Assembly: GCA_013396525.1 (NCBI GenBank)
Contig: VWYX01000656.1
Span: forward strand, 248,001-312,000
DNA length: 64,000 bases
Direction: 5' to 3'
Source of the DNA: Chaetorhynchus papuensis
Taxonomy: Eukaryota > Chordata > Aves > Passeriformes > Rhipiduridae
Positions 36,002-48,900 of this stretch are shown here, piece by piece. The notes under the pieces are model-generated. The model worked only from the letters and a program-made list of their open reading frames with translations, was not told the origin of the DNA and made no database searches. A program made the position numbers and the translations under genes. Position 1 is the stretch's first letter. Each line of letters opens with the position of its first letter.

Positions 36002-39000
36002 CCTGGGCAGCTCCTAAGCAGATGTTGACCTTTCCAGAAGGGGCACGGGCACTCTGTAGGAGACCACGTCAAGACCAGCACGTTGCTTTCTTGGTTTTGA
36101 TTTTTTACAGGCAAAAAATGGCAAATGGCTTCAACATATTATGTCTTCTCTCTCTTCACAAGGACAACATCTAGCGATTTTATCTCACTCCTGAAGCCAG
36201 AGTTCCCTATTTTAACCAATATTCAAAGTGTCTTTCAGTACCACCAGGATCTTCTGCCTTCTTGTAATACTTTAATTGAGAAACATGATCTACAAGTGAA
36301 TCTATTTCCCTGCTGGCTACATGACAGACAATCTGTCCTTGGCTTGTAATAGGCCAGGGGTGACACGGGAAAGGAAGCACCCACCACCACTACCAAGAGC
36401 TCTAAAATTAGATACCCTGCAGAAGTGGCTAAATATACCATCTTCCCCAATAGTTCCTACTTTGTGTGCTCCAGTGCTCAGACCTGAGGGGCACCCCTGG
36501 GTCAGTCAGGCTCAGCTAGAGTTAAACCAGGCTCAGCCAAGGGCCCTGCCTGTGGGATGGCAGTGGTTTGAGGTCCCTGCTGCCGAGGTGATGAAGCAGA
36601 GGAGCAGCATTAGTTCCCACTCTTGACTGAAGGCTGTAATTTTGAAAAAACATAATTTTTTCCTTCTTGCTGGAAAAAGCAAATCATCTAGTTCCTTTAA
36701 TGCCAAGCAAGCACATAAGGATGATCTTGGATAATAAGCTCAGTCATTCACAAGCAGCTCTTAAGAAAACAGTTTCATAAAGACATCAAAATGCACCATT
36801 CTTGTTATTCACTTTCCCTGTAACTCTCACGAGGCAAAGGCAAAGCAATTCTCAGGGGACAATAGTCTACTTCTCTGCACAACTTGGAGCAAGCAGACTC
36901 CAAGCCCTTGCTCTAACTTTGTCTAGGCTTGTTAGAAGTGTGTTCTCCCTCTTATCATGAGAATGGTGCTGAACAAAGGCCTAAATCCAATTCTTCCCAC
37001 ACAAAATGAACAGAGTCCCATGGGGTGCTTCCCCTACTTGACTGTAAAACCTGGGCCATTCTGCCAGGACACCGTCTAAGTTCAGTAACACAGAAAAACA
37101 TCCAATTTCTAGCTACTAGGGCTTGCTCTCATCAAGGTATTGCATTTGAAATGCAAAGGTCTCAGTGAGCCTCACAACAGAAAGTTTTTATTGGACATGT
37201 GCCTCTGATGTCTTTTCCTGGGTTCCTGTAGAAAGCCCCAAGTTAATATGAAGCCCAAATGAGCACAAAGCCTAACAGAGTGGCACAAAGAGGACGGGGA
37301 TGAAAAAATAACCTCCCAAAAGAAAAAGGCAGGTAGGAATGTTTAAAGTGGCACTGCCACCAAATAAAGGATACGCTGATCCAAATGCAACACATTTGGA
37401 ACAAATTTATTTTTTCTTACTCTGACAATTTTTTTCTAAACATTAAGGCAATATTCAAAGAGCCCATGAGGCTCCACTGTACTGGGATTGCTGCAGAACT
37501 CATGCAGCAGCATGTCAGGAGGTGATTTATTGTAAATCATCTGTGGCAAGTGATGAATTACTTCATGTTCTGCTTACAGCCTGCAGAGGAAATGAAGCCC
37601 AAGGAACTCTCTGACCTCCAGCTGCATCCAGACCAGTTACAGAGACCTTTGACAGATGTATGCATTAAAGAGACAAACTAATCTGGCAGCCACTAGTTCC
37701 TACTTTAAAAAAAACCAGCACAGCCATGTACTTTTCATGCGCAAATTAACAAGTCACAAAGGATCTCAGAAGTTTGGGGGGTTTTCACTGATAACCTGAA
37801 GAAACACAAGTAATCCAGAGGCAAGGCTCAGTGTGTCTGTATTCCAATGTTTTGGAATAGCAGGTTTCTAACATGGTACTTCCTATCCTCAAAACACAGA
37901 AGGTGGGTATAAATAAAGATACAAATATACAGTACTATGAGAAATCAACAGTAAGGGAATCTTGTTTCAACAGCTTCAAAGTCAACTGGACAAAACCCAC
38001 TGCAGAAAAGTCTGGTCTCAAGAGCCAGACCAACTGTACAGAGCACAAAACCAGAAATCCCTCTTTGCTGTAGGTGACCCAGGTTGAAGGTGAGAGATGT
38101 CAGATTGCTTCTGTTAGTCTTTCATTCTGAGATACTTTAGATTCACTTAATACTTGTTTTTATTTCAATAACTGTTACCAACAGAAAAAAAAGCCCATAG
38201 TTTTTCACTATTTGTGTTGAGAAGTACTGAATAATTGATGTTTGAAAGGAGTGCAGATTGTGTGTATAGCTTAAATGACAGATATTACCAATATCTGATC
38301 AAAATAATTGGTAACATATGAAAGTTGATTTGCCAGAGTTTTTTACATTGTATTTTAGATGCATTTTGAGAATATACAATTATTTCAGAACAAAGTTAAA
38401 GTTACTACGACATTATAGAAGCCACTTTTTACAATTAATCACCCCATACAAGTTCCTTGATAAGAATGTCACTACATTTGCAAAACAAAGAAGTACACAA
38501 AATTATGAGGAGGCAGAATTACGAAGTTACCAGGTCAACCTTGACTTTCTATGATTCAGAAACAGTTAATTCCACTCAGAGCCTTCTTAGAGCCCCCTGG
38601 TTTAAGCACACAGCACAGACATTTGGATACAAAAAAGCAAAGTGTGTGGCCTTGGGATGGTGTTTCAGGGCACAGGGAGTTATGAACCTTCTGAGAGTCC
38701 CAGCAACACCCAGCCCATCAGTCATTCAGGAGAGGCAGGATTAGACAGATGCTACCTAGAGCCCACCCAGAGGAAATGTGGAAACAGAGAACATCCTCTG
38801 GATACTTCACTCAAGGCTCCACCACCTGAGATACAACATGGTTATAAAGGTGCCCTTATCAGCCCCGCAAACCCTCTGCTCCCAGATCCACAGTCCCTGG
38901 CCAGAAATGGTTGGATCACCCACCTGACCCCAGCCTGAGCTATTCCACTTACTAAGATGGCAGAAAACAAAAATGTTAGTTAGGTTTAACTTGTATACAA

Positions 39001-41912
39001 GCACCACAGTCAGTATAAAGAAGGATTCAGAACCATACAATAGGAAGTAGAGGCATGGAGGAGAGAGAGATGGGAAGCAGAACTGCTCTTTCTGGCTCAC
39101 TACAACACAAGTAATCTTTTTGAGGAGATACCCAACAGCAGAGGGACAAAAACCAAAAGGGTCTCTTTGTATCAAAGCCTGGTCCTCACCTCTGCTCCCA
39201 AAATTATTCATAAACTTTATTCAACAGCTCTTAAAATACAACACATGAGCAGAACATGCAGCAGAGTCCTGCACCGCTCACATTTGATTCTGAAAACAGA
39301 AGTACCACATTTCTTACAGACTTTTCTAGGGTTCTTTCACTAGAGCATCACTGCAAGCATTAGGTGAATTTACTTTGTCAAATCAGCCATCCTGTACAGG
39401 TGGCAGACCAAGGACACAGAGTGGTTACAGCCAAAAACATCCACCACTGACTTCTCCAAGGACTTTGCATATGACATGTTACTCAAAGGCAGCAGTCTTC
39501 ACCTTCCAACACACCCCAACACTCAGCTTTTCTGCAGCCCCATCTCCACCTTCTTCACTGCTTACTGGTCCCAGTTTCCCCCAGTTCCCTCAAACCTGCT
39601 GCTCCATCCAGGATCCTTATTGCCCTCCTCACTACAGACAAAAATACAGGTAAGTACTGGGGGGCTTGCTGACCTCTAAAAGGCAACTGCACTGTTCTCA
39701 CTGAACTATTTTTTTCAAAACCAACATACTAAAAAATCAGCTTAAGACAGGCACAGAGAACAGGAAATCCCAAACCAAATAGCTGGGAGGTTTAGAGATA
39801 AGCAACGGAAAACTGGATCTCAGAATGGGAAATGTTGGACAGTCTAAAAGTATGCAATGCTTCCTGGTCTGCCTGAAAGAAGTGTGCTGCCCCTATTATG
39901 TGCTCTGCAAAATTGATGGACTTCTTGAGTATTCATTTCCTAGTTTCTAAATATTTGGGTTTTGAAGATGAAGAGGCAAGTAATCCTGTTGTTCTCTGTG
40001 GAGGATCATAATTGGGTTTATGATAAAGAGAAAGTCTGTTGCTGATGTAAGTTAGCACAGATTTAACACAGATAGGCCAGCTGAGCCAGAGAACAGCCCA
40101 GAAGTAGGCTGAATCTGAAGGATTCTCCCTCTCCTTTTTTCATTGCTTAGCACGTGAGGGATATTAAATCTGTCACAACCTTCACAAACAAAAGGTGTGC
40201 TGTGTTTTCATCAGTCTCAGAGCTCTGGGGTTTCTGCATGTGTGCCCAGCTATTTGATAACAGTTTTACGAGCCTTAAGAAAACACAACAAATACTTTGC
40301 ATAACTGAGGCACATGCAGCTTCAGTTACATCCAGAGTGATCCAGGAACATGGATGTATTCCCTAGATGCTGCACCTGGAGGGGGACACATCCGTGCCAC
40401 GAATGCCAGCAAGCCTCAGGGCAAGTGCAGAGCCGGCAGCCCAGTGCCTTGTGCCCACTGCTGAGGGGACCAGCTGCCTCCACATCCTCTGCCTCCCCAA
40501 AACAGCTCTTCTCTCCCAGGGTCTTTGGCTCTGGGCACCTGCACAAGGCAAGGGTTGTGTGGCTGCACGGACAGCAGAGCTCTGGAAGCCGTGGAGCACA
40601 TGTCCATAGAAGGCAGGCTGGGAGCAAACTAACACACAGCTAGGTGGGAACAGGGGATCACAACCTGCCAAGGCACCACACTGAGAAGCCACTTGGCAGC
40701 ATAAATGCATCCCGTTTTCAAGGATTATATAAAATCTGCCACAAAGCCAGTGTCACACTTCATCAAACGCATTTTTGTTTGAAGCTCACAAGTGAGAAAA
40801 TTTTGTAAATTAATGTACAAGGCAAGAATAGATATTACAAGGGATTACTTTAGAGATTTTGGAGCTGTTTAATTCTACACTCTCTGAGGAAAAAGATGCT
40901 TTCCCTTGCTGAAATATCAGAATACCATTTTCTGTAAGCAAAGTTGCTCAGAGCAACAACAGAAACTCTTGGAGAGCCGGGTCTAAAAGGATCTCAGCAC
41001 CATCATGCAGGGTCAGACACACCCCATGTACCCTCTTCCAGAACTGCACCAAATTTTGGGGAAAGGTGGCCAGTTTTGAAAACATGCACATTATGCTCCA
41101 ACTGGAAGAAGCTGTGAAAGTTCATTCACAGCTGGGCACTTTTTCAGTGCCTATGTGGTAGGTGGATTTCAGAAATTGAAGTCCTCTCTACGGTTACTGC
41201 TTCCTTGGATGTATGGCAACAAGTTTTCTTGAAATTTGGCAGTTGTTACCAAATGAAAAGCATTGAGTGCTTGACAGACAGCCCTGGCTTCCCTCTAAAG
41301 CAAGTTCCCATCAAGACCCTTTTTCCTGGAAAAACCTACTTCCTCATCTGAGATACAAGCAATGCAGACTCCACATGATTCCATGCAATGGGGACAGGGT
41401 AAGCAAAACTACATCCTCTGAGAGTCTGTCCTTTGTCCCATGGAGGATTGCTCTCTTTAGGAACCAGTGATGATGAGGACAACAAAGGCTGCTCAGAGAT
41501 GGGAAAAGGAGAGGTGGAAGAATCAGTTCTCACTGAACTGCTGAGAGGCAGTCCAATACTTGGTCCCAGAAATAAAGTAATTATTTATACTTATTAAAGT
41601 AATTATTACTACCCCCTATTATAAGGGACCCATTTAAACCACAAGCAAACAGTCTACAGGAGCACCAGCAGGAAAAGATCAAGCTCAAAGGTGAAACTGC
41701 ATGTCAGGACCTATTTTATTTTCTCATGGGTTTCAGTTTCCTTTTTTTGTTTGTATTTAAATAAAGGCTACATTTCTGCCAGGTTGAACACATTATTTCC
41801 CACTGCAGCATTCAAAGCACAATGCATCAGATGTCATTTACCACCAACCCCCCCCTGCCATTTTCCCATGTTTGTTTTACTCACTATCCCATCAAAAGTT
41901 TGGTTCTCTTAC
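36002..41912 (-). other. PPP2R3A: Intron between the PR130 exon and the PR72 exon; includes the PR72 promoter region
   Basis: 5.9 kb. The part within a few hundred bases above 36001 must contain the PR72 promoter and 5' UTR. No TATA box at a convincing distance and no CpG island are visible there. The rest holds no recognised repeat or exon; AT-rich stretches dominate 37-38.6 kb. Confidence 0.6.
36402..36411 (+). promoter_or_regulatory. MEF2-type site upstream of the PR72 first exon
   Basis: CTAAAATTAG fits the MEF2 consensus YTA(A/T)4TAR exactly and lies about 400 bases upstream of the PR72 start codon in the gene's direction. PR72 is known as the muscle- and heart-enriched isoform in mammals, so a muscle factor site is plausible. 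E-box-like CANNTG sequences (CAGATG near 36018, CAAATG near 36122, CAAGTG near 36294) lie between it and the exon. One 10-mer can also occur by chance. Confidence 0.4.
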
Positions 41913-43853
41913 CTTTATTACTTCTGGGGCCTGCTGAATTGAAGCTGGAACAGAGTCTCTGGAGGCAGCCCCAACATGGCTTTTTTGCCCTGCAAGGAGG
42001 GACTGTGAAGGAGTTGCTAAAGTTTCCTGGAGAATTTGCATCACTTCCCTCTCCTTGGACAAACTTCCCTTGCCTGTCTGGAATTCCACCAGCTCCTGGG
42101 CAAAGTCCTCAATGCTTCCCAGGATACGCAGTAAAAGGGCTTTGTCATCCTCTTCCATTTTATGACCATTGGTTTCCATGATTTTTGACAAAGAAGAAGG
42201 GGGATCAGCGGGTTTACTTTTGGGTTCAAGAGCCAGAGGTAGAGCCTGCCTGCCCTGCCTGCCAGACACCTGCAGAGAGGCAGGTTCGCCCTCCTTCCGA
42301 GAGGGCTCCCTCAGAGTACTCTCCATTTTCTGTGAGAAGCTCTCCAGGTCCAACAGCAGTTTGTCTATCTCCTCCTTGTCCACCCTACTGCCTGTCTGGG
42401 CTCCCTTGGGGACAGCAGCTTGGGCACCATGCAACCCAGGATCCGACACAGGTTTTAAAGGAGCTGTTTTCTTGGGAGCATCTCCTGCCCTGGCCCGCTC
42501 TGCTTTAGCATCAGCAGGAAGGTCTGAACTAGCAGCTCGCTGGTAGCTGCGCTCCAGGCTCTGCCAGCCCCCCTTCTGCTCTGCCTTCTTCCCTGCCCCT
42601 GCTGTTCTGTCCCCATCAGACTCCTCCTCGATGTACAGCGCCTCGGTGGCAGACGTGCAGTCGCAGGGGCTCAGGGCTGGTGACGGAGGTAGAGCACCTT
42701 TCACAGCTCTCACGCTGCTCTCTGGAGGAACACCGGGCAGGGAGTTAGAGGTGAAGCTCACAGTACTTGTTTGGATGGACTGGGAGGGACTTGTCACCTC
42801 ACCCTGACCTGGTGGAATGAGAGGAACTGCACCAGAGGATGGCAGCTGAATGATATCTTCATACCTGGGCGGCTGCTCATCACCAAATACCAGGGGAATG
42901 GAAGTTTGCTGCAAGCCATGGAAACAGTTCACCAGCTCTGCCCAGTCACTTGCTTCCCTCTGCCCCGCTGGCTTCAGCTCAAAAGGCAGCTTTTTCAGGT
43001 AGGAGGAAAATCTTGTCATCAGATTCATGTATATCATCTCTGAGTTACCCAGGGGATCACTGCTGTTCCCTCCGCCAACACCATCCGCAGACTTCTTCTT
43101 GATGCAGTGTTTGATGATGTCCGTGCACTTTTTCAGATCCTCTGAGCACTTGAGCAAGATGTCCAGGCACACCTTAATATCCCCTCCAGAAGAACCATCT
43201 AGCTTGTGTTTTTCTAAAATCTGGGTAATGAAGTTTTCTTCGGGGAAGGAATGAGGGGAGAAAGGAACCACAGGATTCATGGTGACTTCTGGAGCATCAT
43301 TGCTCTCCTGCCACTTCTCCACAGGTGAGGGACTCTGCAAAAAGCCACATGGAGGGCAGTTCTCATCATTGTTGAAGTGCCCGTAAATCAGGTCAAAATC
43401 AAAAGATCGTCTGCTGAAAGATTCTGACCGAACTTTCCTTCCCTTTCTGTAGGCAACATGACTGGAAGAGCTTTTGAGCTTTTCAAAGGAGAATTCCTTT
43501 ATTTTACCACTGGCAAGGTTTATTGCCTCTCCAGTAATGTCTTTTAAACTGCTGGAGGCTTGCACTGAAGAGCCCTTCTTGATTCTTGGATTATTTGGGA
43601 GGATTTGGTGATAGTCTTCACTTCCAGCCAAGGCAAGACCATTTTCAGGAACAGGAATTTTATGGTCCAGGTTGGCATTTTGGACACTGAGCTCTGCACA
43701 GACACTGTGGTGGGCAACTATGCAGGTGAGTCCCTGTTTGAGCAGCTGGCAGGAGCCTGTGCAGTAGTGCACGGTGTGCTGGGAGTGCTGCTCTATCACC
43801 ACGCTGCTGTAGCAGTTCACTGAAGTCACCATCAGCCTGTAGGTCGCTGCCAT
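41913..43853 (-). CDS. PPP2R3A: PPP2R3A, PR130-specific large first coding exon (residues 1-647)
   Basis: Encodes the long N-terminal half found only in PR130. Translation starts MAATYRLMV, the PR130 N-terminus; the ATG at 43853 has G at -3 and G at +4. Visible features: a Cys/His-rich start (HYCTGSC, HHSVC, residues about 29-52); a basic serine-rich patch with RxxS sites (about 136-150); a Cys/Lys-rich probable helix (about 228-254); a PPxY motif (PPRY, 329-332 or within one residue); an acidic EEESDG block (about 409-414); and the conserved EEIDKLLLDLESFSQKMES stretch (about 494-512). Residues about 335-490 are Ala/Pro/Gly-rich and align poorly with the mammalian protein. The exon ends ATAAAG before donor GTAAGA, phase 0. 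An in-frame ATG 42 nt upstream (43895) is in weaker context; whether it is exonic depends on the unknown acceptor. Inferred role of the segment: targeting and partner binding. Confidence 0.96.
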
Positions 43854-44007
43854 AGCACAGACCACACTGGGAAGTGAGGCTGCAAAACTCACCATGAACT
43901 TCACAGGGAAGAGCTCACTTTTCACAGCCACACCACATTGGATGAAAACATTCAAATGTCAATTGGAAACATCCAAACTGTGTGAGAAGCTACTGCCTTG
44001 GAAAGCC
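43854..44007 (-). other. PPP2R3A: Possible 5' UTR part of the PR130 start exon; acceptor unresolved
   Basis: The large coding exon must join an upstream noncoding exon. Three plausible AG acceptors with pyrimidine-rich lead-ins are visible on the minus strand: just before 43866 (TTCCCAG), just before 43879 (TTTTGCAG), and just before 44007 (TTCTCCAG). The choice sets the leader length and whether the in-frame ATG at 43895 is present. The sequence alone does not decide. Confidence 0.3.
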
Positions 44008-45848
44008 CTGGAGAAGTCTGGAGTGGTTTCAGCAGTACAGTTACAACAACCAGTGCAACTTGCATATGGTATAACTTAAGGCACCTTGATGCTCGTATTC
44101 CATGCAGAAAGCCTTGCTCAGCAGAGGTGCAGCACAAGCTGCTCCATTTCCAATGGTCCAGGTAGCTTTTCCAGCAAGGGCCATAAAATCCAGTCAGTTC
44201 TTAGGCAGAAGTGACAAGCCAACAAGTTCTGTTTGACCCCTTTTCTCTCTTTTTGGGTGGGTCAGTAAAAGGTAGATAAGCCAGTAGCACGTACAGACAA
44301 AAAATCCACAGTGTGCTTGGGAGATTCCTCTCTCACACTGGTGACACAGGTCCCTGCAACAGAAATAAAGGTGACAGTCATTATGAGTGCCATGTATTAT
44401 GCAGCCTTGTCTACTACCGAACATCTGGCAGCAGACAAACAGCCAGCACACAGGCCTGCACAGAACAGAGTAGGCTGATACTCTTCCTTCACTCAGATCT
44501 ACCATATAAGAACAGTGCTGAGGAGCTGGCCTATATTTATACACAGGCTGTCTGTGTGCTGCCATTTTAACAGCTCTATTTTAGCCACTCATTAGTTTTT
44601 TTCAGACTTGCTTTTTTTCCTCCCCAGACCGAGCAAAACATTACCTTTAATTCTAATAGAGCAAAATATTTTGATCCTGTTGTGAATTTCTGCCTTTCAT
44701 TTTCCAAGGCTCTAAAGATAAGGCAAAGGGCAGTAGAGAAAAACACTTTCAGGATTTCCAAGCTCTGTGGATTATGAAAAGCTGCAAAAAGCCTGCAGCA
44801 AAGTAGCTGAATGCCCCTAAGAATGCACAGTCTTTAGTAAAGGCCACATTGGCTTCCATTAGCCTTTCACCAAGGTCTCTGGGACCATAGCAATATATTT
44901 TAAGGAGGAATAACTGTTTCTCTTACAACCCATAAATAGCAGCATACTTAATACAGTAAGTCTACTGCTGTAGACATTGAGGATAGTAACATTTGTATAA
45001 CGGTTAAGCCTATGAAAACCAGGAGTTTAGTGTTTTACACTTAGCACAGTCATTTCCAGCTGCATTTCCTATCATCGTGGTCAGAACTGCACCAGAAAAA
45101 AATCCCAAAGCTGTTTAACTTTGTTATGAAAAAAAGGAAATCTCAGATTTAAGGGTCTTGAATTTTAGACATAGACTCATCTTTCTTTAATACATGAACA
45201 ATCAAATGAAAACACCCCAGTGAAATTCTGAGCACCCTCTATTCCTGTACAAACAGAAATCTATTTAATAAAACATTATTATACTACACAACTAAGTCAC
45301 TCCACAGCACGGGTTTATTTTGGTTTCTTCAAAGGTAAATATCCAGCACTGTGAAAAGCCAGGCCTGCACCTGATGAAAGCACTGCCCTCCACACAGTTC
45401 CCACCAACTTAGCTCAGAGCCTGGACAAACACAGCACACACAAGGCAACTGCCCTAAGAATTCGGTGCTGTTGTAGTTATTGACTGGGGAGAGCACAAGT
45501 CTAAACATTCACATTTTACATATTTTAAAGCCCTAATTTAAAATTGAGAAGCACTGATTCAAGAGTGTTCAATGGACTTTGTGATGTGCCATGTCTGCTC
45601 ATTGCAGTTACGTGGAGTGGCACAGGTAAAGAACCCTTCCCACTTTGTTCTTTGGATGATATATGGCATTGAAACAATTGCATGCAAGATGAAGAGCTAA
45701 CTGCCATGCTGGGCTCTGTAACAGGCTGCCACCTGCCCATCCCAGCTGTGGGCCAAGCAGCTCCTCAGTTCCTCCTGTCCTGGCCTGCTCCCCTCCACAC
45801 CCACTGGCACTGCCCCAAAGCACCTCCGGCTCAGGAGGGCCCTCCCGA

Positions 45849-45992
45849 GGGATGAGCAGAGGTATGAGGTGTGCCCCTTCCCGAGGGAACAGCAGTGGTA
45901 CCAGCTGTGCCCCTTCCCCAGGGATGAGCAGTGGTACAAGGTGTGCCCCTTGCCCAGGGACGAGCACAGGTACCAGGTGTGCCCCAGCCCCT
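45849..45992 (+). repeat. Minisatellite, 4 copies of a 36 bp unit
   Basis: Four consecutive 36-base units start at 45849, 45885, 45921 and 45957, each of the form GGGAYGAGCAG-GGTACNAG, then GTGTGCCCC and a C-rich end. Units differ at a few positions each. Because 36 is a multiple of 3, the repeat keeps frames open on both strands, which explains the overlapping ORFs there. Confidence 0.92.
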
Positions 45993-48900
45993 GCAGTGAG
46001 TCAAGGTGCCAGTGGAGAAAGGGCATGCACAGAACCCTTTTCACACCCCAGGTGCTCACACCGTCACCCACAAACCCAGGGAACACACTCCACACCCTCC
46101 AGTCACTCCTCTCAGGCTCCACTGTCACGTGTGCTAAACCCTCTGCTGAATCAGAGCCACAGTTTACAAAGTGCTGTTGGCTCCCCAATGCCTTCATGGG
46201 CTCTGTCAGGAAACTCGTGCTAGGCCTCCAAAAAGCCCACTGATCCACAGACTCCCTTCAACACATCAGGGTAAGAGGTCTGCTGCTTTTCCTCTCCTGA
46301 GCCTCCACCAACTCCAAACGAGCTTTCTGGCATTTCCTGAAATGACCACGATATAATAATTAGAGAAAGGAGAGATCTTCAGGATAGCAGGTTTGATGAA
46401 GAATTAATATTGCTTCTCAAAAAGCATAGGACTTCCTGAGGGCTCCTTCCTCCCTCTGTGTCATACACAGCAAGGAGAGACTGGTCTTCCTTTTATCTGC
46501 TAAGAACAGTTTGGGTTTATACCTAATTTGGGCAATAATTACATCTTGATTAAGTTATTTCTTAATTAGAGTAATAATGTATTACTCACTGTCTCCTTCT
46601 CCTCTGTCACTCCAAGGGTAATTTCCTCCCTCCACATCACTGACTAAGCCAGTTCCTCTAATTCTTTAGGCCACCTTCAAGCAACAAAGTTTTTGCATCT
46701 GTAAGGTTATTCCACAAATCCTTCAAGGAAAGGTCTCCTAGATTCCCAGCCTACATGGACTCTTTTTTTTTAGTTCAACCTTGTATTGCCAGCTACGCCC
46801 ACTAACAATTTTAGGTGTTTATGCAATGATTGCTGCACTCTCTAATCCCTTTCCAGTTTGCCTGTATTCCTCTGGTACTATCACAAACCAACACAATGCA
46901 AACACAAACTTGCCAAGGCCAACACAGGATTGCTGCCTCCTGCCTCTGCTGTCAGCACTTTTTACTGCTGCATCACAGGAGGAAGTAATCAAACTATCAA
47001 TACAAAACCCCAATATCCTCTTTTCTACCACACTAACTAATGTCTTCTCAGTAATTATTTACTAATTGCTTTATTATCACTGTCTGCAGAAACATGCTCA
47101 GGTTATTCAAGGGCTGGAGCAGCACAAATCCTCACAGATGCAGAGTAGAAATTTCTCTCCTTCCCCACTGCCTTGCCCAAGGTAGGACATGCTCAGCTTG
47201 CAGCTTTATTTGAGTGCGATCCATTGAACATGATCCAGCATGCAAACTCAGTCAGGACAAAGCCTAAGAGAGGAGTATCCCTGTTTTCAGATCTGGGAAC
47301 ACTGCCTCAAGCTGAGCTTCAGTTGAGACTCTTGGTGGGTGACTAAAACCTACCATTTATGAGTAGAATGAAAAGACCAAATGCATCAAGAAACTTTCCT
47401 ACTTGGCTCTTTCCAGGCTGCCACTTCGTTCCAGTTTGACTCTAGAGCAGCCCCCAGTTCAGAAACGCTGCAAAAAGATTCTGTAATTAGGACTGCTGCC
47501 ACGAAACCAACCCGGCCCCGGGGATACAGGACTGGCTTCACAACACAAACTGTGAATGAATAGCGCTTCTTGTGCGACTGCAGAATAACGCTTTATGTCT
47601 GTCCTATCTCTGCAAAATGACATGAATTACTTTCCAAAGGAAAAAATTATTGCAGATACTAATTATATAAAAGGTTATTCTATAAGACACACAAGAAATT
47701 CTATTCATGCAAAGATTATGCAGAAGTTAACTAACTGGACAATGACAATCTGTTCGGATTGGGACTGTCAGCCAGCGCTTGCAGACTGAAGTCTAGAAAG
47801 CTACAGGACAGGGCTCCAATACCTCTGAAAATCTCTAACTCACCAGAAGTCTTCTTGAACCCTTATCTGCAGCATTAGCAACAGGAGCTAGAAACCACCA
47901 TAACACAGTATGGAGTAAGGCAGCCTTCCTGCAGCAGGACATGGCCTGAGCATCACCGTGGAACTGCTTGTTTCTAGTGGAAGGTGTGGTAGGACCAACC
48001 CTCCAGTCTGGTACTCTTACAAAAGAAAACAAAGAACAACAGGTTTGCCATTTGGACAGTCACCAGTATGGCTTCAGGTGTATCACCATGCCTGTGTAAA
48101 CAGGTGTCAGGTCTTACCCTCTTAGAAGGGCTTGTGGTACCAAAAAGCAGCATTTAACTCTATCTTCTTATTTAGAAATGATTGGTTTTTTGTTTAGAAT
48201 TTACTGAGCAAAGCAGATTTGGGAGCAAGCTATATGGATTATATAAGATAAAAGCAGACCAACAACAAAGCAATGTTTTCTTACAAAGAAATTTTTGTAA
48301 CAAATCCAGTTCTGCTGAATTAAGTGGAAATTTTACAACCAGACATTTAATAAATTATTTTGGACTCCATCACAAAGGAACTGATTAACAATTCGCCCCC
48401 ACTTGCACAATTTCTTACTTTTCAAAAAGGAACAGGAGACTAAAAAGAGTAATTTTTCTTCCTAGACTGAAGAAGTTCAGAAGGAAAAAATCTGAGTTGT
48501 TCCTTTGTCCTGTATTTCTTATATATTTACAGCTTATAATATCTTGAAGTGCTTAATGTCAAGAGAACTATTTTGTATGTAGGACTTCGGTGGGAAGTGC
48601 AGCTTTTCAGCCCTCAGGACCATCAGAAATTTGATGCACATGCACACATTTCAGGGACAGTAGAAGAAACCACTCACAGTTGCACCTGTAGAGTTTGGGG
48701 ATTACAGTGGTTTATACCACTGGCAATGGCACAGCAACCAGAACCTTTAGAATCTTTATTTCTAAGAGGTTTCAGCTCCAAGCTATTTCATGTTTTAGAA
48801 ACTGTAACAAACTGCGATGGCCTGCAAATCCCAACTTGCCTCATAACCCCAGTTAGAGGATCTGACCTACTCAAACAGCACTTCTATTTGAACCAGAGGA

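Noticed and set aside
43854..43955. N-terminal extension of PR130 from 43955
   Set aside because: The codon at 43955 is TTG, not ATG. The ATG at 43895 is possible but has weaker context, and the known PR130 N-terminus begins MAATYRL at 43853.
45697..46248. Open frames of 120-183 codons with a 12-residue repeat
   Set aside because: Produced by the 36 bp minisatellite, whose length preserves frame on both strands. No family match.
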